From positions 1-15,936 of the forward strand of contig CALHCK010000197.1 of the NCBI GenBank assembly GCA_937936695.1: a DNA stretch of 15,936 nt. The letters are read 5' to 3'. The stretch comes from an uncultured Polaribacter sp. GTDB taxonomy: Bacteria > Bacteroidota > Bacteroidia > Flavobacteriales > Flavobacteriaceae. Shown here in pieces: positions 8,099-15,900 of the stretch (positions are counted from its first letter, which is position 1; the number at the start of each line of letters is the position of its first letter). Made by a program: the position numbers and the translations under genes. The notes under the pieces are model-generated. The model ran no database searches. It was not told where the DNA came from and was given only the letters and a program-made list of their open reading frames with translations.

Positions 8099-9481
8099 TT
8101 AAGATTTTTTAGATTTCATAATTATTACATACAATACACTAGAACCAATCCAAGCAGGTATAACTGCATAAGCAGGGAATAAACCTTGTGCAAATATAAA
8201 ATACAATGCTAAAATTACAGGAATTACCCAAGCCAATAAAACAGCTACGTTAAAACCTGTTTGAGCTTCATCTGCATAATTTTGGGTAAAGTTCATCTTT
8301 TTTGCTAAATAATGATTTACAAAAATAACTCCTCCCATAGGTCCTAAGATAGCACCATAAAAACCAACAAAACCAAGTAACTCGCCCGACAAAGCAGGAA
8401 AAACTCCTGCTGCTGTAGCTATTAAACCCGCTAAAATTACTCCTGAATAAGTTTTTGCATTTGATGGAAATAAACTTTGAAAAGCAAGACCCGCTCTATA
8501 AATAGTAGGGTTTGCAGTTGTCCAACCAGCTACTATTACACAAATAATACCTGTCCAACCTACAGCACTCCATGCCATAGCTCCTGGGTTTGCAGTAATA
8601 TCTCCTGTTAATTTAATTTGAGCTGCTAACATAAAAGAAGCACATATCCATGCCATATAATGTCCTAAAAACATCCCTATAGAAGGTCCCCATCCTGCAC
8701 GAGCATCTTTAGCAAAACGCATAATAGTTAAATCTGCCATTCCAAAGTGCATTGCTGCGTTACATAACCAAGAAAAAACAACTATTTTCCAGAACCCAAA
8801 ATCTACTTTACCATTTGCAGCTTGTACAACATTAACTCCTTTATCCCATTCTGCTAATAAACCATCCCAAGAAGTAATTTCCATTTGAGTTAAAGCAGAT
8901 AATCCACATGCCGCAAACACAACAATCATCCAAGGTGCTGCAATATTAGCAAACTTAGAAACTGTGTTATAACCAGCTGCTGCAACAACAGTCATAACCA
9001 AACCTACTATAATTACAATCATAGAAAAGGCAGGACTACTTAAACCAAATATATTTTCAGGTACCGTAAAATTTACATTAAAAGGAATCCCTACTGCACT
9101 GGCCGAAACTGTAATCATTGCTCCTGCTAAAAAACAAAAAAGAACTCCGTTTACTACATTATACACTTTTACTAAGTGTTTTCCTGCAATTTTTTCTAGT
9201 TGATAATATAAAGTTAACTTACTTGCTACAGCTATAGGAGCTACTAAATATCTCCAAGTTAAAATAGCTAAAATATTACCAATTAATAATCCAAATATTA
9301 AATCTTTTAAACTTGCTCCTGCTGCTAAAAACAAAGGACCAATCATAAATTCAGTACCAGCTGCATGTTCTCCTGCATACATTCCTAAAAAAGACTTCCA
9401 TCCTTTTAATTTTGATTTTGGTACGGGGGTTCTTTCAAACTCTCCACCAACTTCTTCAACTTCTACTGCTGTATCGCTCAT
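8099..9481 (-). CDS. NCS1-like permease (purine-cytosine permease superfamily)
   Basis: A 460-residue inner-membrane protein with 12 hydrophobic segments after a polar, acidic N-terminus of about 35 residues. The first helix reads EHAAGTEFMIGPLFLAAGA, and the RYLVAPIAVASKLTLYYQLE loop and FCFLAGAMITVSASAVGIPF helix resemble the NCS1 group of proton- or sodium-coupled carriers, best known for nucleobases and allantoin. Here the setting is sugar catabolism: the gene sits between L-lactate dehydrogenase and a GH2 lipoprotein and shares its promoter motif with the rhamnose operon. No RhaT- or FucP-like sugar carrier is seen in the window, so a role in taking up rhamnose or a related product is plausible but unproven. 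A 55-residue membrane protein follows after 3 bases. Family confidence is moderate, substrate unknown. Confidence 0.75.
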   Translation of the reverse strand: MSDTAVEVEEVGGEFERTPVPKSKLKGWKSFLGMYAGEHAAGTEFMIGPLFLAAGASLKDLIFGLLIGNILAILTWRYLVAPIAVASKLTLYYQLEKIAGKHLVKVYNVVNGVLFCFLAGAMITVSASAVGIPFNVNFTVPENIFGLSSPAFSMIVIIVGLVMTVVAAAGYNTVSKFANIAAPWMIVVFAACGLSALTQMEITSWDGLLAEWDKGVNVVQAANGKVDFGFWKIVVFSWLCNAAMHFGMADLTIMRFAKDARAGWGPSIGMFLGHYMAWICASFMLAAQIKLTGDITANPGAMAWSAVGWTGIICVIVAGWTTANPTIYRAGLAFQSLFPSNAKTYSGVILAGLIATAAGVFPALSGELLGFVGFYGAILGPMGGVIFVNHYLAKKMNFTQNYADEAQTGFNVAVLLAWVIPVILALYFIFAQGLFPAYAVIPAWIGSSVLYVIIMKSKKS

Positions 9482-9537
9482 ATCTTAATTAATAATTAGT
9501 TTTATGTTATAAATTACTTTATTCTTGATTAGACTTC

Positions 9538-9584
9538 CGAAAATATATTTTTAGAGTCAGTCTTCTATCCTGTACTATATGGTT
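9538..9584 (-). promoter_or_regulatory. Promoter of permease unit with shared activator-like motif
   Basis: AGTACAGGATAGAA (minus strand, within 9563-9584) is followed after exactly 17 bases by TATTTTCG (9545-9538), one mismatch from TAnnTTTG. This copy shares 16 consecutive bases with the GH2 promoter copy. The -7-like box is 57 bases from the start codon of the permease. Confidence 0.65.
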
Positions 9585-9607
9585 CTTGTAAAAATACTTT
9601 GCATAAA

Positions 9608-9636
9608 AAAACTCAGCTAAAATTTAGCTGAGTTTT
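9608..9636 (-). terminator. Intrinsic terminator of the lactate dehydrogenase gene
   Basis: AAAACTCAGCT (9608-9618) pairs with AGCTGAGTTTT (9626-9636) around a seven-base loop. On the minus strand the stem is followed by a T-run (complement of the A-run at 9605-9611). It lies 24 bases beyond the stop of the upstream gene and isolates it from the permease promoter. Confidence 0.85.
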
Positions 9637-9659
9637 ATTTTATAATTTTTAAAAAGAAA

Positions 9660-10808
9660 TTACTTTATTAAGTGATCTGGAAAATCCTCTACTTTTTCGC
9701 AGCATATTTGTTCCATTACTTGTTGTAATTCTGTTTTTAGTAAAGATATAGTATGATTACCACCATTTTTACCTAAAGCAGAAACTCCATACATAAAAGA
9801 ACGTCCCATAAAGGTAAATTTTGCTCCAGAAGCTAATGCTCTAGCTACATCAGGACCCGATCTAATTCCACTATCCATCATTACTTCAATCTGATCTCCA
9901 TATTTTTCAGCAATTGAAGCTAAAGGTTTAATCGTAGATTCTCCTGCATCTAATTGTCTTCCTCCATGATTAGAAACAATAATCCCATCTAACCCTAAAC
10001 GAATAGCTTGTTCTGCATCATAATGAGAAGCTACACCTTTAAGTACTATCTTACCTTTCCACATATCGCGAATTGGTTTTATTTTTTCTTCATTTAAACG
10101 ACCAGAAAATGTTTGATCCATAAATTTACCTAATTGTTTTAAATCTAAATTTTTAGGCATATATGGTTTTAAAGTAGCAAAATTAGGAATACCATGTTTT
10201 AAAGTTTGTAAACTCCAATGAGGATGCGTAAAACCTTGTAAAATATTTGATAAATTCATTTTTGGTGGCATAGCCAAACCATTTCTAATATCTCTTGGTC
10301 TAAAACCAAAAGTTGGTACATCACAAAGAATTACTAAAACAGGACACTCTGCAGCTTCTGCTCTTTTAATAATATCATCTCTTAATCTATCTTCAGCTGG
10401 ATGATATAATTGAAACCAAGCTTTACCTTCAGTTAATTCTGCAGCTCTTTCTATACTTGTTGTAGTTACAGTACTTAAAATAAAAGGAATATTGTGTTCA
10501 AAAGCAGCTTTTGCTAATATTTCAGGAGAATTAGGCCACATTAAACCTTGTAATCCTACAGGTGAAATACCAAAAGGGGCATCATATTCTATACCAAACA
10601 ATTTTGTTTTGGTAGATGAACCTCCATGACTTCTTAAATAATTTGGTTCTAATTGTACTTCTCTTAATTCTGAAGTGTTTCTGTGTAGATTTACATCTTC
10701 ATTACATCCTCCATCTAAATATTCAAATGCAAATTTTGGTATTTTTTTTTGAGCTTTTGCTCTTAAATCGTCGATTGAAGGATATCTAGTATCAATTTTA
10801 ATAGGCAT
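9660..10808 (-). CDS. lldD: FMN-dependent L-lactate dehydrogenase / alpha-hydroxy-acid oxidising enzyme
   Basis: Oxidises an alpha-hydroxy acid, most likely L-lactate to pyruvate, passing electrons through FMN to the respiratory chain or oxygen. The 382-residue TIM-barrel protein has the full family pattern: FEYLDGG (28-34, active-site Tyr30), WFQLYH (131-136, Tyr135), CDVPTFGFRPRDIRNG (162-177), the FMN-contacting Lys257 in VLKGV, the catalytic SNHGGRQLD (279-287, His281 and Arg284) and the phosphate-binding DSGIRSG (312-318) and MGR (334-336). It lies just downstream of the rhamnose operon, whose aldolase/dehydrogenase fusion is expected to yield lactate, so lactate is the natural substrate. 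It is bounded by terminators on both sides and appears to be its own unit. It could also act on glycolate or another hydroxy acid. Confidence 0.9.
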   Translation of the reverse strand: MPIKIDTRYPSIDDLRAKAQKKIPKFAFEYLDGGCNEDVNLHRNTSELREVQLEPNYLRSHGGSSTKTKLFGIEYDAPFGISPVGLQGLMWPNSPEILAKAAFEHNIPFILSTVTTTSIERAAELTEGKAWFQLYHPAEDRLRDDIIKRAEAAECPVLVILCDVPTFGFRPRDIRNGLAMPPKMNLSNILQGFTHPHWSLQTLKHGIPNFATLKPYMPKNLDLKQLGKFMDQTFSGRLNEEKIKPIRDMWKGKIVLKGVASHYDAEQAIRLGLDGIIVSNHGGRQLDAGESTIKPLASIAEKYGDQIEVMMDSGIRSGPDVARALASGAKFTFMGRSFMYGVSALGKNGGNHTISLLKTELQQVMEQICCEKVEDFPDHLIK

Positions 10809-10866
10809 TCTATATTTTTTTGAGATAATTTCTGTACTAATTTCTAATACAACTTTGATTAGTTAA

Positions 10867-10874
10867 CAAAAATA
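10867..10874 (-). promoter_or_regulatory. Possible -7 box of lactate dehydrogenase gene
   Basis: The minus strand reads TATTTTTG, a perfect match to TAnnTTTG, 59 bases from the start codon and just after the upstream terminator. No TTTG-type -33 box and no copy of the shared 14-base motif lies at the expected spacing, so support is modest. Confidence 0.35.
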
Positions 10875-10880
10875 ACGAAA

Positions 10881-10915
10881 AAAATTCAAGAATGACACAG
10901 CCACTCTTGAATTTT
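10881..10915 (-). terminator. Terminator of the rhamnose operon
   Basis: AAAATTCAAGA (10881-10891) pairs perfectly with TCTTGAATTTT (10905-10915), an 11-base stem with a 13-base loop that can pair further (T-G with C-A). It lies 29 bases past the kinase stop and before the lactate dehydrogenase gene; the minus-strand sequence after the stem begins with Ts. Confidence 0.75.
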
Positions 10916-10943
10916 ATTATTTAAAAACGTTCTTTAAAGTTAG

Positions 10944-12323
10944 TTAGCTACCAACAATAAACGGAACGTGTTTTTTAAGTGCGTAATTCTTTCTTAAGAA
11001 TTTCGAATTTAATTTAGTATCAGATATTGCTATAGCAGCACCTAACGCAGAACCTAAAGAAGCTTTAGTTGTTCTAAGTTTCATACCTCTTAAGTAATGA
11101 GATAATAATTTTATATATAAATCATTATCTGTAAAACCTCCATCTACATACAATCTATCAATATCTTGCGTTTTAGATATTCTTTTAATATTCTCTACTT
11201 GTAATTGCGCCAATTCTATCATTAAATGATGATATGCATGATCAAAATTATTATAAGAATAAGATGTAGTTTTCGGCATATTTGGATGCTCAAAAGATTC
11301 CCACTTAAAAGAATGTTTAAAATCTGCTATAATTTCACTGTAAACCTCGTAGTCAAATTCTACACTTTTATGGTAGTCTTTATCTACTCCAAACTTATCA
11401 GCTAGTTTTTCAACCTGAATTTTATATTCATTTCCTAAAAACAATCTAGCTGATTTTACAGGCTTACCATTAATACGCATATAATTAAGACAATCTGCAT
11501 TTACATCATCTACTGTAAGTGGTGTATCTGTAAACGGATTTAATGCAATACTCCAAGTACCTGTAGATACAAGTACAAATGGTTTTTTTACACTTCTTAC
11601 ATATGGCAATAATGCTGATGAACTATCGTGAATACCTACACCAATCTTAATTCTTTTACCATTATAATTGATATTAAGACTTGTTTCTGTTGAAACAATT
11701 GGAGGCAAAATTTTATTAATCTCTTCTTTATACACCCAGTCTTGGTAATCTTTAGTTTCATAATTCCATAAAGAAGTATGACAACCAATACTTGTATACT
11801 CACTTAAAGGAATACCTGTAAACACATAACTTAAGTACTGAGGTAAGTGAAGAGAATATTTAATTTTACTAAATATTTCTGGTTTATAATGCTTTAACCA
11901 ATATAACTGTAACCCTGAATTTAATAAACCTGGTGATCTTGTAGATCCACTAGATCTTACCAATTCTAAATCGTTTCCGTATTCTTTGTAAAACCTATCA
12001 GCTACTTCGCTTTCTATTTCTTTTGTATAGTTATACAAAGGTGTTAAAATCTCTCCATTATCATCTAAATGAACAAAACTAGCACCATAAGTAGAAAAGT
12101 TAATAGCTTTTATATTAAATTTTTCGGCTTTTAGAATTCTATTAAAAACTTCTTTCAACCATGCATGAAGGGCATGAATATCTTCTGTTGGATGACCATC
12201 TTCGTCTTTAATTTCATCAAAAGAAATATACTCTTTGTGTACTTCTTTAAAATCTTTATCGAATAAAAAAAACTTTTTATTGGTTTTACCAATATCAAAA
12301 ACAGCGGTTACTTTTTGTTTCAT
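10944..12323 (-). CDS. rhaB: FGGY-family sugar kinase, probably L-rhamnulokinase
   Basis: Expected to phosphorylate L-rhamnulose to L-rhamnulose 1-phosphate. The 459-residue protein has the FGGY phosphate loop FDIGKTNKKFFLF (9-21), the catalytic-base region GIHDSSSALLP (230-240, Asp233) and the ADP-binding STGTW (253-257), with a C-terminal DGGFTDN motif. The DIGKTN form of the phosphate loop differs from the DxGxxS form in the xylulokinase of the same window, so the two are not recent duplicates. The gene starts 9 bases after the L-rhamnose isomerase stop, and the aldolase fusion heads the same operon, which decides the substrate call. On sequence alone L-fuculokinase would be an alternative, because deoxy-sugar kinases of this family look alike. 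Confidence 0.82.
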   Translation of the reverse strand: MKQKVTAVFDIGKTNKKFFLFDKDFKEVHKEYISFDEIKDEDGHPTEDIHALHAWLKEVFNRILKAEKFNIKAINFSTYGASFVHLDDNGEILTPLYNYTKEIESEVADRFYKEYGNDLELVRSSGSTRSPGLLNSGLQLYWLKHYKPEIFSKIKYSLHLPQYLSYVFTGIPLSEYTSIGCHTSLWNYETKDYQDWVYKEEINKILPPIVSTETSLNINYNGKRIKIGVGIHDSSSALLPYVRSVKKPFVLVSTGTWSIALNPFTDTPLTVDDVNADCLNYMRINGKPVKSARLFLGNEYKIQVEKLADKFGVDKDYHKSVEFDYEVYSEIIADFKHSFKWESFEHPNMPKTTSYSYNNFDHAYHHLMIELAQLQVENIKRISKTQDIDRLYVDGGFTDNDLYIKLLSHYLRGMKLRTTKASLGSALGAAIAISDTKLNSKFLRKNYALKKHVPFIVGS

Positions 12324-12332
12324 ATTAAATTC

Positions 12333-13613
12333 TTATAGACCTGTTGCTACAGTATTTCTACCTCTTTCTTTAATTAACTGACCTCTTACATCTAAAGCTC
12401 TATATGCATTTATTGGGCTTATTACACCACCTACATTTAATCTTGCTTTTTCTAATAAAGGACGAACATCTGTTCTGTAAGCTTCTTGTAAAATCTCTTG
12501 ACACTTTACAACATCATTATCTAACTGTGCTGCTCTTAAAACATCTTGATCAATTAACATTGCTTTTGCATATGCTTCTTGAATAGCCTCTAAAGATTGA
12601 ATTAAATCTTCTAAAGGATCTTTGATGTTATGACTTGCATCAATCATCCACGCTAAATCTGGGTTTTGAGGATTGTTTTCCATACCGTATACCAATTCGT
12701 TGAAAATTAAAAACAACGCATAAGGTTTGATACTTCCTACTGTTAAATCATCATCACCATACTTACTATCGTTAAAGTGGAAACCACCTAATTTACCTTT
12801 TAATTGTAAAATAGAAACGATTTGTTCTATATTAGAATTTGGTAAATGGTGTCCTAAATCTACTAAAGTATACGCTTTATCTCCACATCCGTTTGCTAAC
12901 ATTAAAGAAGCTCCCCAATCTTGGATTACTGTGCTGTAAAAGTTTGGCTCATATGGCTTGTACTCTACTAACATTTTCCAATCGTCTGGTAAACCTTTAT
13001 AAATATCAATTAAACTATCTTGTGTATTTTGAAATGCAGTTTGGAAGTTATTTTGACCAGGAAAAGAAGACCCATCTGCTAACCATACAGTTAACGCTTT
13101 AGATCCTAATTTATCTCCAATTTTAATAACATCTAAGTTATGTTGAATAGCTTGCTCTCTTACTGCTTTACTTGTATTACTTAAAGAACCATACTTGTAA
13201 GTTTCTGCAGCGTCTTTTTGATCTTGAAACGTGTTAGAGTTTACAGCATCAAATTTAATATTTAAAGCATCTGCTTTTTCTTTGATAGCAGCATAATCAG
13301 AAGGAATATCCCATGGAATATGTAAAGATACAGCTCCTGCAGTTTGTGTTAAACTATGTAAAATACCAACATCTTCTATTTTTTGCTCTAAGTTAGTAGG
13401 TTCTCCATAAAAAGAAAAACGTCCAAAACGTGTTCCACCAGCTCCTAAAGCCCAACTTGGTATTGCAACCTGAAATTCTGATAATTTAGAAACAATAGCA
13501 TTAACATCTTTTCCTTGAGCTGTTAATTTATTAGCTAAAAAATCAAAACTTGCTGCATGATTTTCTAAACCTGCTTTATTAGAGTCTAAAATTTGCTCTT
13601 TATTTATTTTCAT
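12333..13613 (-). CDS. rhaI: L-rhamnose isomerase (RhaI type)
   Basis: Interconverts L-rhamnose and L-rhamnulose. The 426-residue product belongs to the Pseudomonas stutzeri-like isomerase type, not the E. coli RhaA type, as shown by FQVAIPSWALGAGGTRFGRF (47-66). The expected metal ligands are all present at positions two residues short of those known for the P. stutzeri enzyme: Glu217 (VEYKPYEP), Asp252 and His255 (VDLGHH), His279 (GGFHFND), Asp287 and Asp289 (YGDDDL) and Asp325 (WMIDASHN). It is the middle gene of the rhamnose operon, 9 bases before the kinase and 107 bases after the aldolase fusion, with a hairpin in the latter gap. The ligand set makes activity very likely; such enzymes often accept other aldoses as well. 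Confidence 0.95.
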   Translation of the reverse strand: MKINKEQILDSNKAGLENHAASFDFLANKLTAQGKDVNAIVSKLSEFQVAIPSWALGAGGTRFGRFSFYGEPTNLEQKIEDVGILHSLTQTAGAVSLHIPWDIPSDYAAIKEKADALNIKFDAVNSNTFQDQKDAAETYKYGSLSNTSKAVREQAIQHNLDVIKIGDKLGSKALTVWLADGSSFPGQNNFQTAFQNTQDSLIDIYKGLPDDWKMLVEYKPYEPNFYSTVIQDWGASLMLANGCGDKAYTLVDLGHHLPNSNIEQIVSILQLKGKLGGFHFNDSKYGDDDLTVGSIKPYALFLIFNELVYGMENNPQNPDLAWMIDASHNIKDPLEDLIQSLEAIQEAYAKAMLIDQDVLRAAQLDNDVVKCQEILQEAYRTDVRPLLEKARLNVGGVISPINAYRALDVRGQLIKERGRNTVATGL

Positions 13614-13642
13614 GTTTTTTATATTCTAGATTAAATAAAACC

Positions 13643-13669
13643 TCCACAAGCATAAAAAATGCTTGTGGA
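13643..13669 (-). terminator. Intra-operon hairpin between rhaE and rhaI
   Basis: TCCACAAGCAT (13643-13653) pairs perfectly with ATGCTTGTGGA (13659-13669) around AAAAA. On the minus strand it is followed by GGTTTTATTT, a moderate T-rich tail. Since rhaI and the kinase downstream have no visible promoter of their own, this is better read as a partial terminator, an RNA-stabilising stem or a processing site than as a full stop. Confidence 0.6.
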
Positions 13670-13720
13670 AGTATCTAATTTTATTAAAAGACTTAAAAAA
13701 AGTCTAAACTTTGTTGTGTA

Positions 13721-15826
13721 TTATCTTACAAAAGCATTTGCCATACCTCCATCTACATTTATAATGTTACCAGTAGATTTGTCTAAGATTCCTACTAAAG
13801 AGAATACTCCGTTTGCGATATCATTAGGAGTAATGATTTCGTTTAATAAGTTTCTTTTTGCATAAAAAGCAGGTAATTCTTCAACAGTAATTCCGTTTGC
13901 TTTTGCTCTTCCTTCAGCCCAAGCTCCTTCCCAGATTTTACTACCAACAATAACTCCATCAGGATTTACTGTATTTACTCTTACTTTGTCTTTAGCTAAT
14001 TCTGCTGCTAATAAACGTACCATGTGTTGTTGTGCTGCTTTTGCAGTACCATATGCTACATTATTTGGTCCAGCTACTAATCCGTTTTTACTAGCAATAG
14101 CTATATAATCTCCTCCTAAACCTTGCTTACGCGTAATTGCAGAGAATTGTTTTGCTAAATCAAACTGACCTTTTACTAAAATACCTTGTAAGATGTTCCA
14201 ATCTTTATCAGTAGTTTCTAATAAAGGCTTAGAAATTGCCAATCCGGCACTGTGTACAATAATATCTACACCACCAAACTCTACACAAGCTTTATTAAAT
14301 GCAGATGCAATAGATTCTGTACTTGTAACATCACAAACAGCATAAGCAGATACATCTCTTTTATAAGTTGCGTGTGCTTCTATTAAACTTTGTTCGTTAA
14401 TATCAGTTAAAACAACATTAGCTCCTTCTGCAGCTAATTTATCAGCAATTGCTTTACCAATACCACCACCAGCACCAGTAACTAATGCTACTTTACGAGA
14501 TAATGGTTGCTCTTTTGGCATACGTTGTAACTTAGCCTCTTCTAATAACCAGTACTCAATATCAAATGCTTCTTGTCTTGGTAAAGAAGTATATTCAGTA
14601 ATAGCTTCTGCACCACGCATTACATTAATAGCATTAATATAAAACTCGTTAGCAACTCTTGTTGTTTGTTTGTTTTTTGCAAAACTAAACATACCAACTC
14701 CAGGATAAATAATAATTACTGGGTTTGCATCTCTAATTGCAGGACTATTATCTTTTTTACAAGTATTGTAGTAATCTGCATATTCTTGTCTATATGCTTC
14801 AAATGCAGGCTCTAATTTCTTTAAGATTGCATCAGCATCAGATAAATCTTCGTTTTTATCTAATGTTAAAACTAAAGGCTGAATTTTTGTTCTTAAGAAG
14901 TGATCTGGACAAGAAGTTCCCATTGGAGCTAAACGCTCTAAATCGTTACTATTAATATACTCCATTACTACATCAGTATCAGAGAAGTGACCAATCATTC
15001 TGTTCTCAGAAGAACATAAACCTCTTAATAAAGGCATAATTTGAGCAGCTTTTTCTAAACGCTCTTCTTTTGGTAAACTTTCAATTTTCTGACCACCAAA
15101 AACACTACCTTTTTCTTCAATTTTCTTTGCAATAAATTCAGAAGCCATTTCAATTACTTCTAAACTATTTACATAACACTCATAAGAAGTATCTCCCCAA
15201 GTAAATAAACCATGAGAACCTAAAACAATACCTCTAATTCCTGGGTTATCTGCTAAACATTTTTCTATTTGCAAACCTAAATCAAAACCTGGACGTTGCC
15301 ATGGCACCCATCCCATTGTGTCTCCCCAAATCTCTTTAGTTACTTTTTCACTGTCTTTTGCAGCAGCTACAGCAATTAAAGCATCTGGATGTAAGTGATC
15401 TATGTGCGCAAATGGCAATAAACCATGTAAAGGCGTATCAATAGAAGGCGCTTTACTATCTAAGTCATAGATACAGTGGTTAAATAACCCTACCATTCTA
15501 TCCTCATCTTCTAAACCTCCATATACATTTTTTAAATCACGTAATCTTTTAGTATAGATACCAGCAATACCAGCTCTATTTAAAGTTCCGATATCTCCAC
15601 CAGAACCTTTAATCCACATTACCTCAACTTCTTCGTTAGTTAATGGGTCTTTTTCTGTAGTTCTACAACTTGTATTACCACCTCCATAGTTGGTAATTCT
15701 TAAATCAGCTCCTAATATATTAGAACGATATAAAAACAAATCAACTTGGTTATCACCAAATGATGCTGCTTTTTCGTCATCCCATAAATAATCTACGTAT
15801 TTAAAACTTTTTGTAATTTCTTTCAT
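13721..15826 (-). CDS. rhaE: Bifunctional rhamnulose-1-phosphate aldolase / lactaldehyde dehydrogenase (SDR) fusion
   Basis: A 701-residue fusion that cleaves L-rhamnulose 1-phosphate to dihydroxyacetone phosphate and L-lactaldehyde and then oxidises the aldehyde, giving lactate. The N-terminal half (about 1-430) is a class II aldolase domain with GGGNTSCRTTE (48-58), the metal-binding HIDHLHPDALI (141-151) and SHGLFTWGD (204-212). The C-terminal part (about 445-701) is a short-chain dehydrogenase with NAD-binding TGAGGGIG (450-457), HSAG (525-528) and catalytic YGTAK (Tyr592, Lys596). This domain order and length match the RhaE/RhaW-type fusion known from rhamnose operons. The start was taken as ATG at 15826 (MKEITKSFKY); an in-frame ATG at 15856 would add ten unconserved hydrophobic residues and overlap the predicted -7 box. 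It is the first gene of the operon, with the shared activator motif upstream. Confidence 0.92.
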   Translation of the reverse strand: MKEITKSFKYVDYLWDDEKAASFGDNQVDLFLYRSNILGADLRITNYGGGNTSCRTTEKDPLTNEEVEVMWIKGSGGDIGTLNRAGIAGIYTKRLRDLKNVYGGLEDEDRMVGLFNHCIYDLDSKAPSIDTPLHGLLPFAHIDHLHPDALIAVAAAKDSEKVTKEIWGDTMGWVPWQRPGFDLGLQIEKCLADNPGIRGIVLGSHGLFTWGDTSYECYVNSLEVIEMASEFIAKKIEEKGSVFGGQKIESLPKEERLEKAAQIMPLLRGLCSSENRMIGHFSDTDVVMEYINSNDLERLAPMGTSCPDHFLRTKIQPLVLTLDKNEDLSDADAILKKLEPAFEAYRQEYADYYNTCKKDNSPAIRDANPVIIIYPGVGMFSFAKNKQTTRVANEFYINAINVMRGAEAITEYTSLPRQEAFDIEYWLLEEAKLQRMPKEQPLSRKVALVTGAGGGIGKAIADKLAAEGANVVLTDINEQSLIEAHATYKRDVSAYAVCDVTSTESIASAFNKACVEFGGVDIIVHSAGLAISKPLLETTDKDWNILQGILVKGQFDLAKQFSAITRKQGLGGDYIAIASKNGLVAGPNNVAYGTAKAAQQHMVRLLAAELAKDKVRVNTVNPDGVIVGSKIWEGAWAEGRAKANGITVEELPAFYAKRNLLNEIITPNDIANGVFSLVGILDKSTGNIINVDGGMANAFVR

Positions 15827-15853
15827 GATAAATGTTAAGATAAATAATGAAGC

Positions 15854-15900
15854 CAAAAATATGTTTTGAGACCAAATTTTCTATCCTGTACTGTACCGTA
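15854..15900 (-). promoter_or_regulatory. Promoter of rhamnose operon with shared activator-like motif
   Basis: On the minus strand AGTACAGGATAGAA (within 15879-15900) is followed after exactly 17 bases by TATTTTTG (15861-15854), a perfect TAnnTTTG -7 box, 27 bases before the chosen start codon. Directly upstream of the core, TACGGTACAG resembles it as an adjacent ten-base direct repeat (7 of 10 positions match TACAGGATAG), which would fit an AraC-type dimer site. Confidence 0.7.

Noticed and set aside
10831..10840. TCTGTACTAA upstream of the lactate dehydrogenase gene, similar to part of the shared motif
   Set aside because: The conserved CTATCC part is missing and it lies downstream of the best -7 box, so it does not fit the architecture.
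12404..13102. Three plus-strand ORFs of 60-87 residues inside the rhaI gene
   Set aside because: They are antisense shadows of a clearly conserved isomerase with intact metal ligands, and have low-complexity composition.
15827..15856. Upstream start adding MASLFILTFI to the aldolase fusion
   Set aside because: The added residues are not typical of the family and the ATG at 15856 falls within the predicted -7 promoter box; ATG at 15826 gives the usual MKEITKSFKY start.
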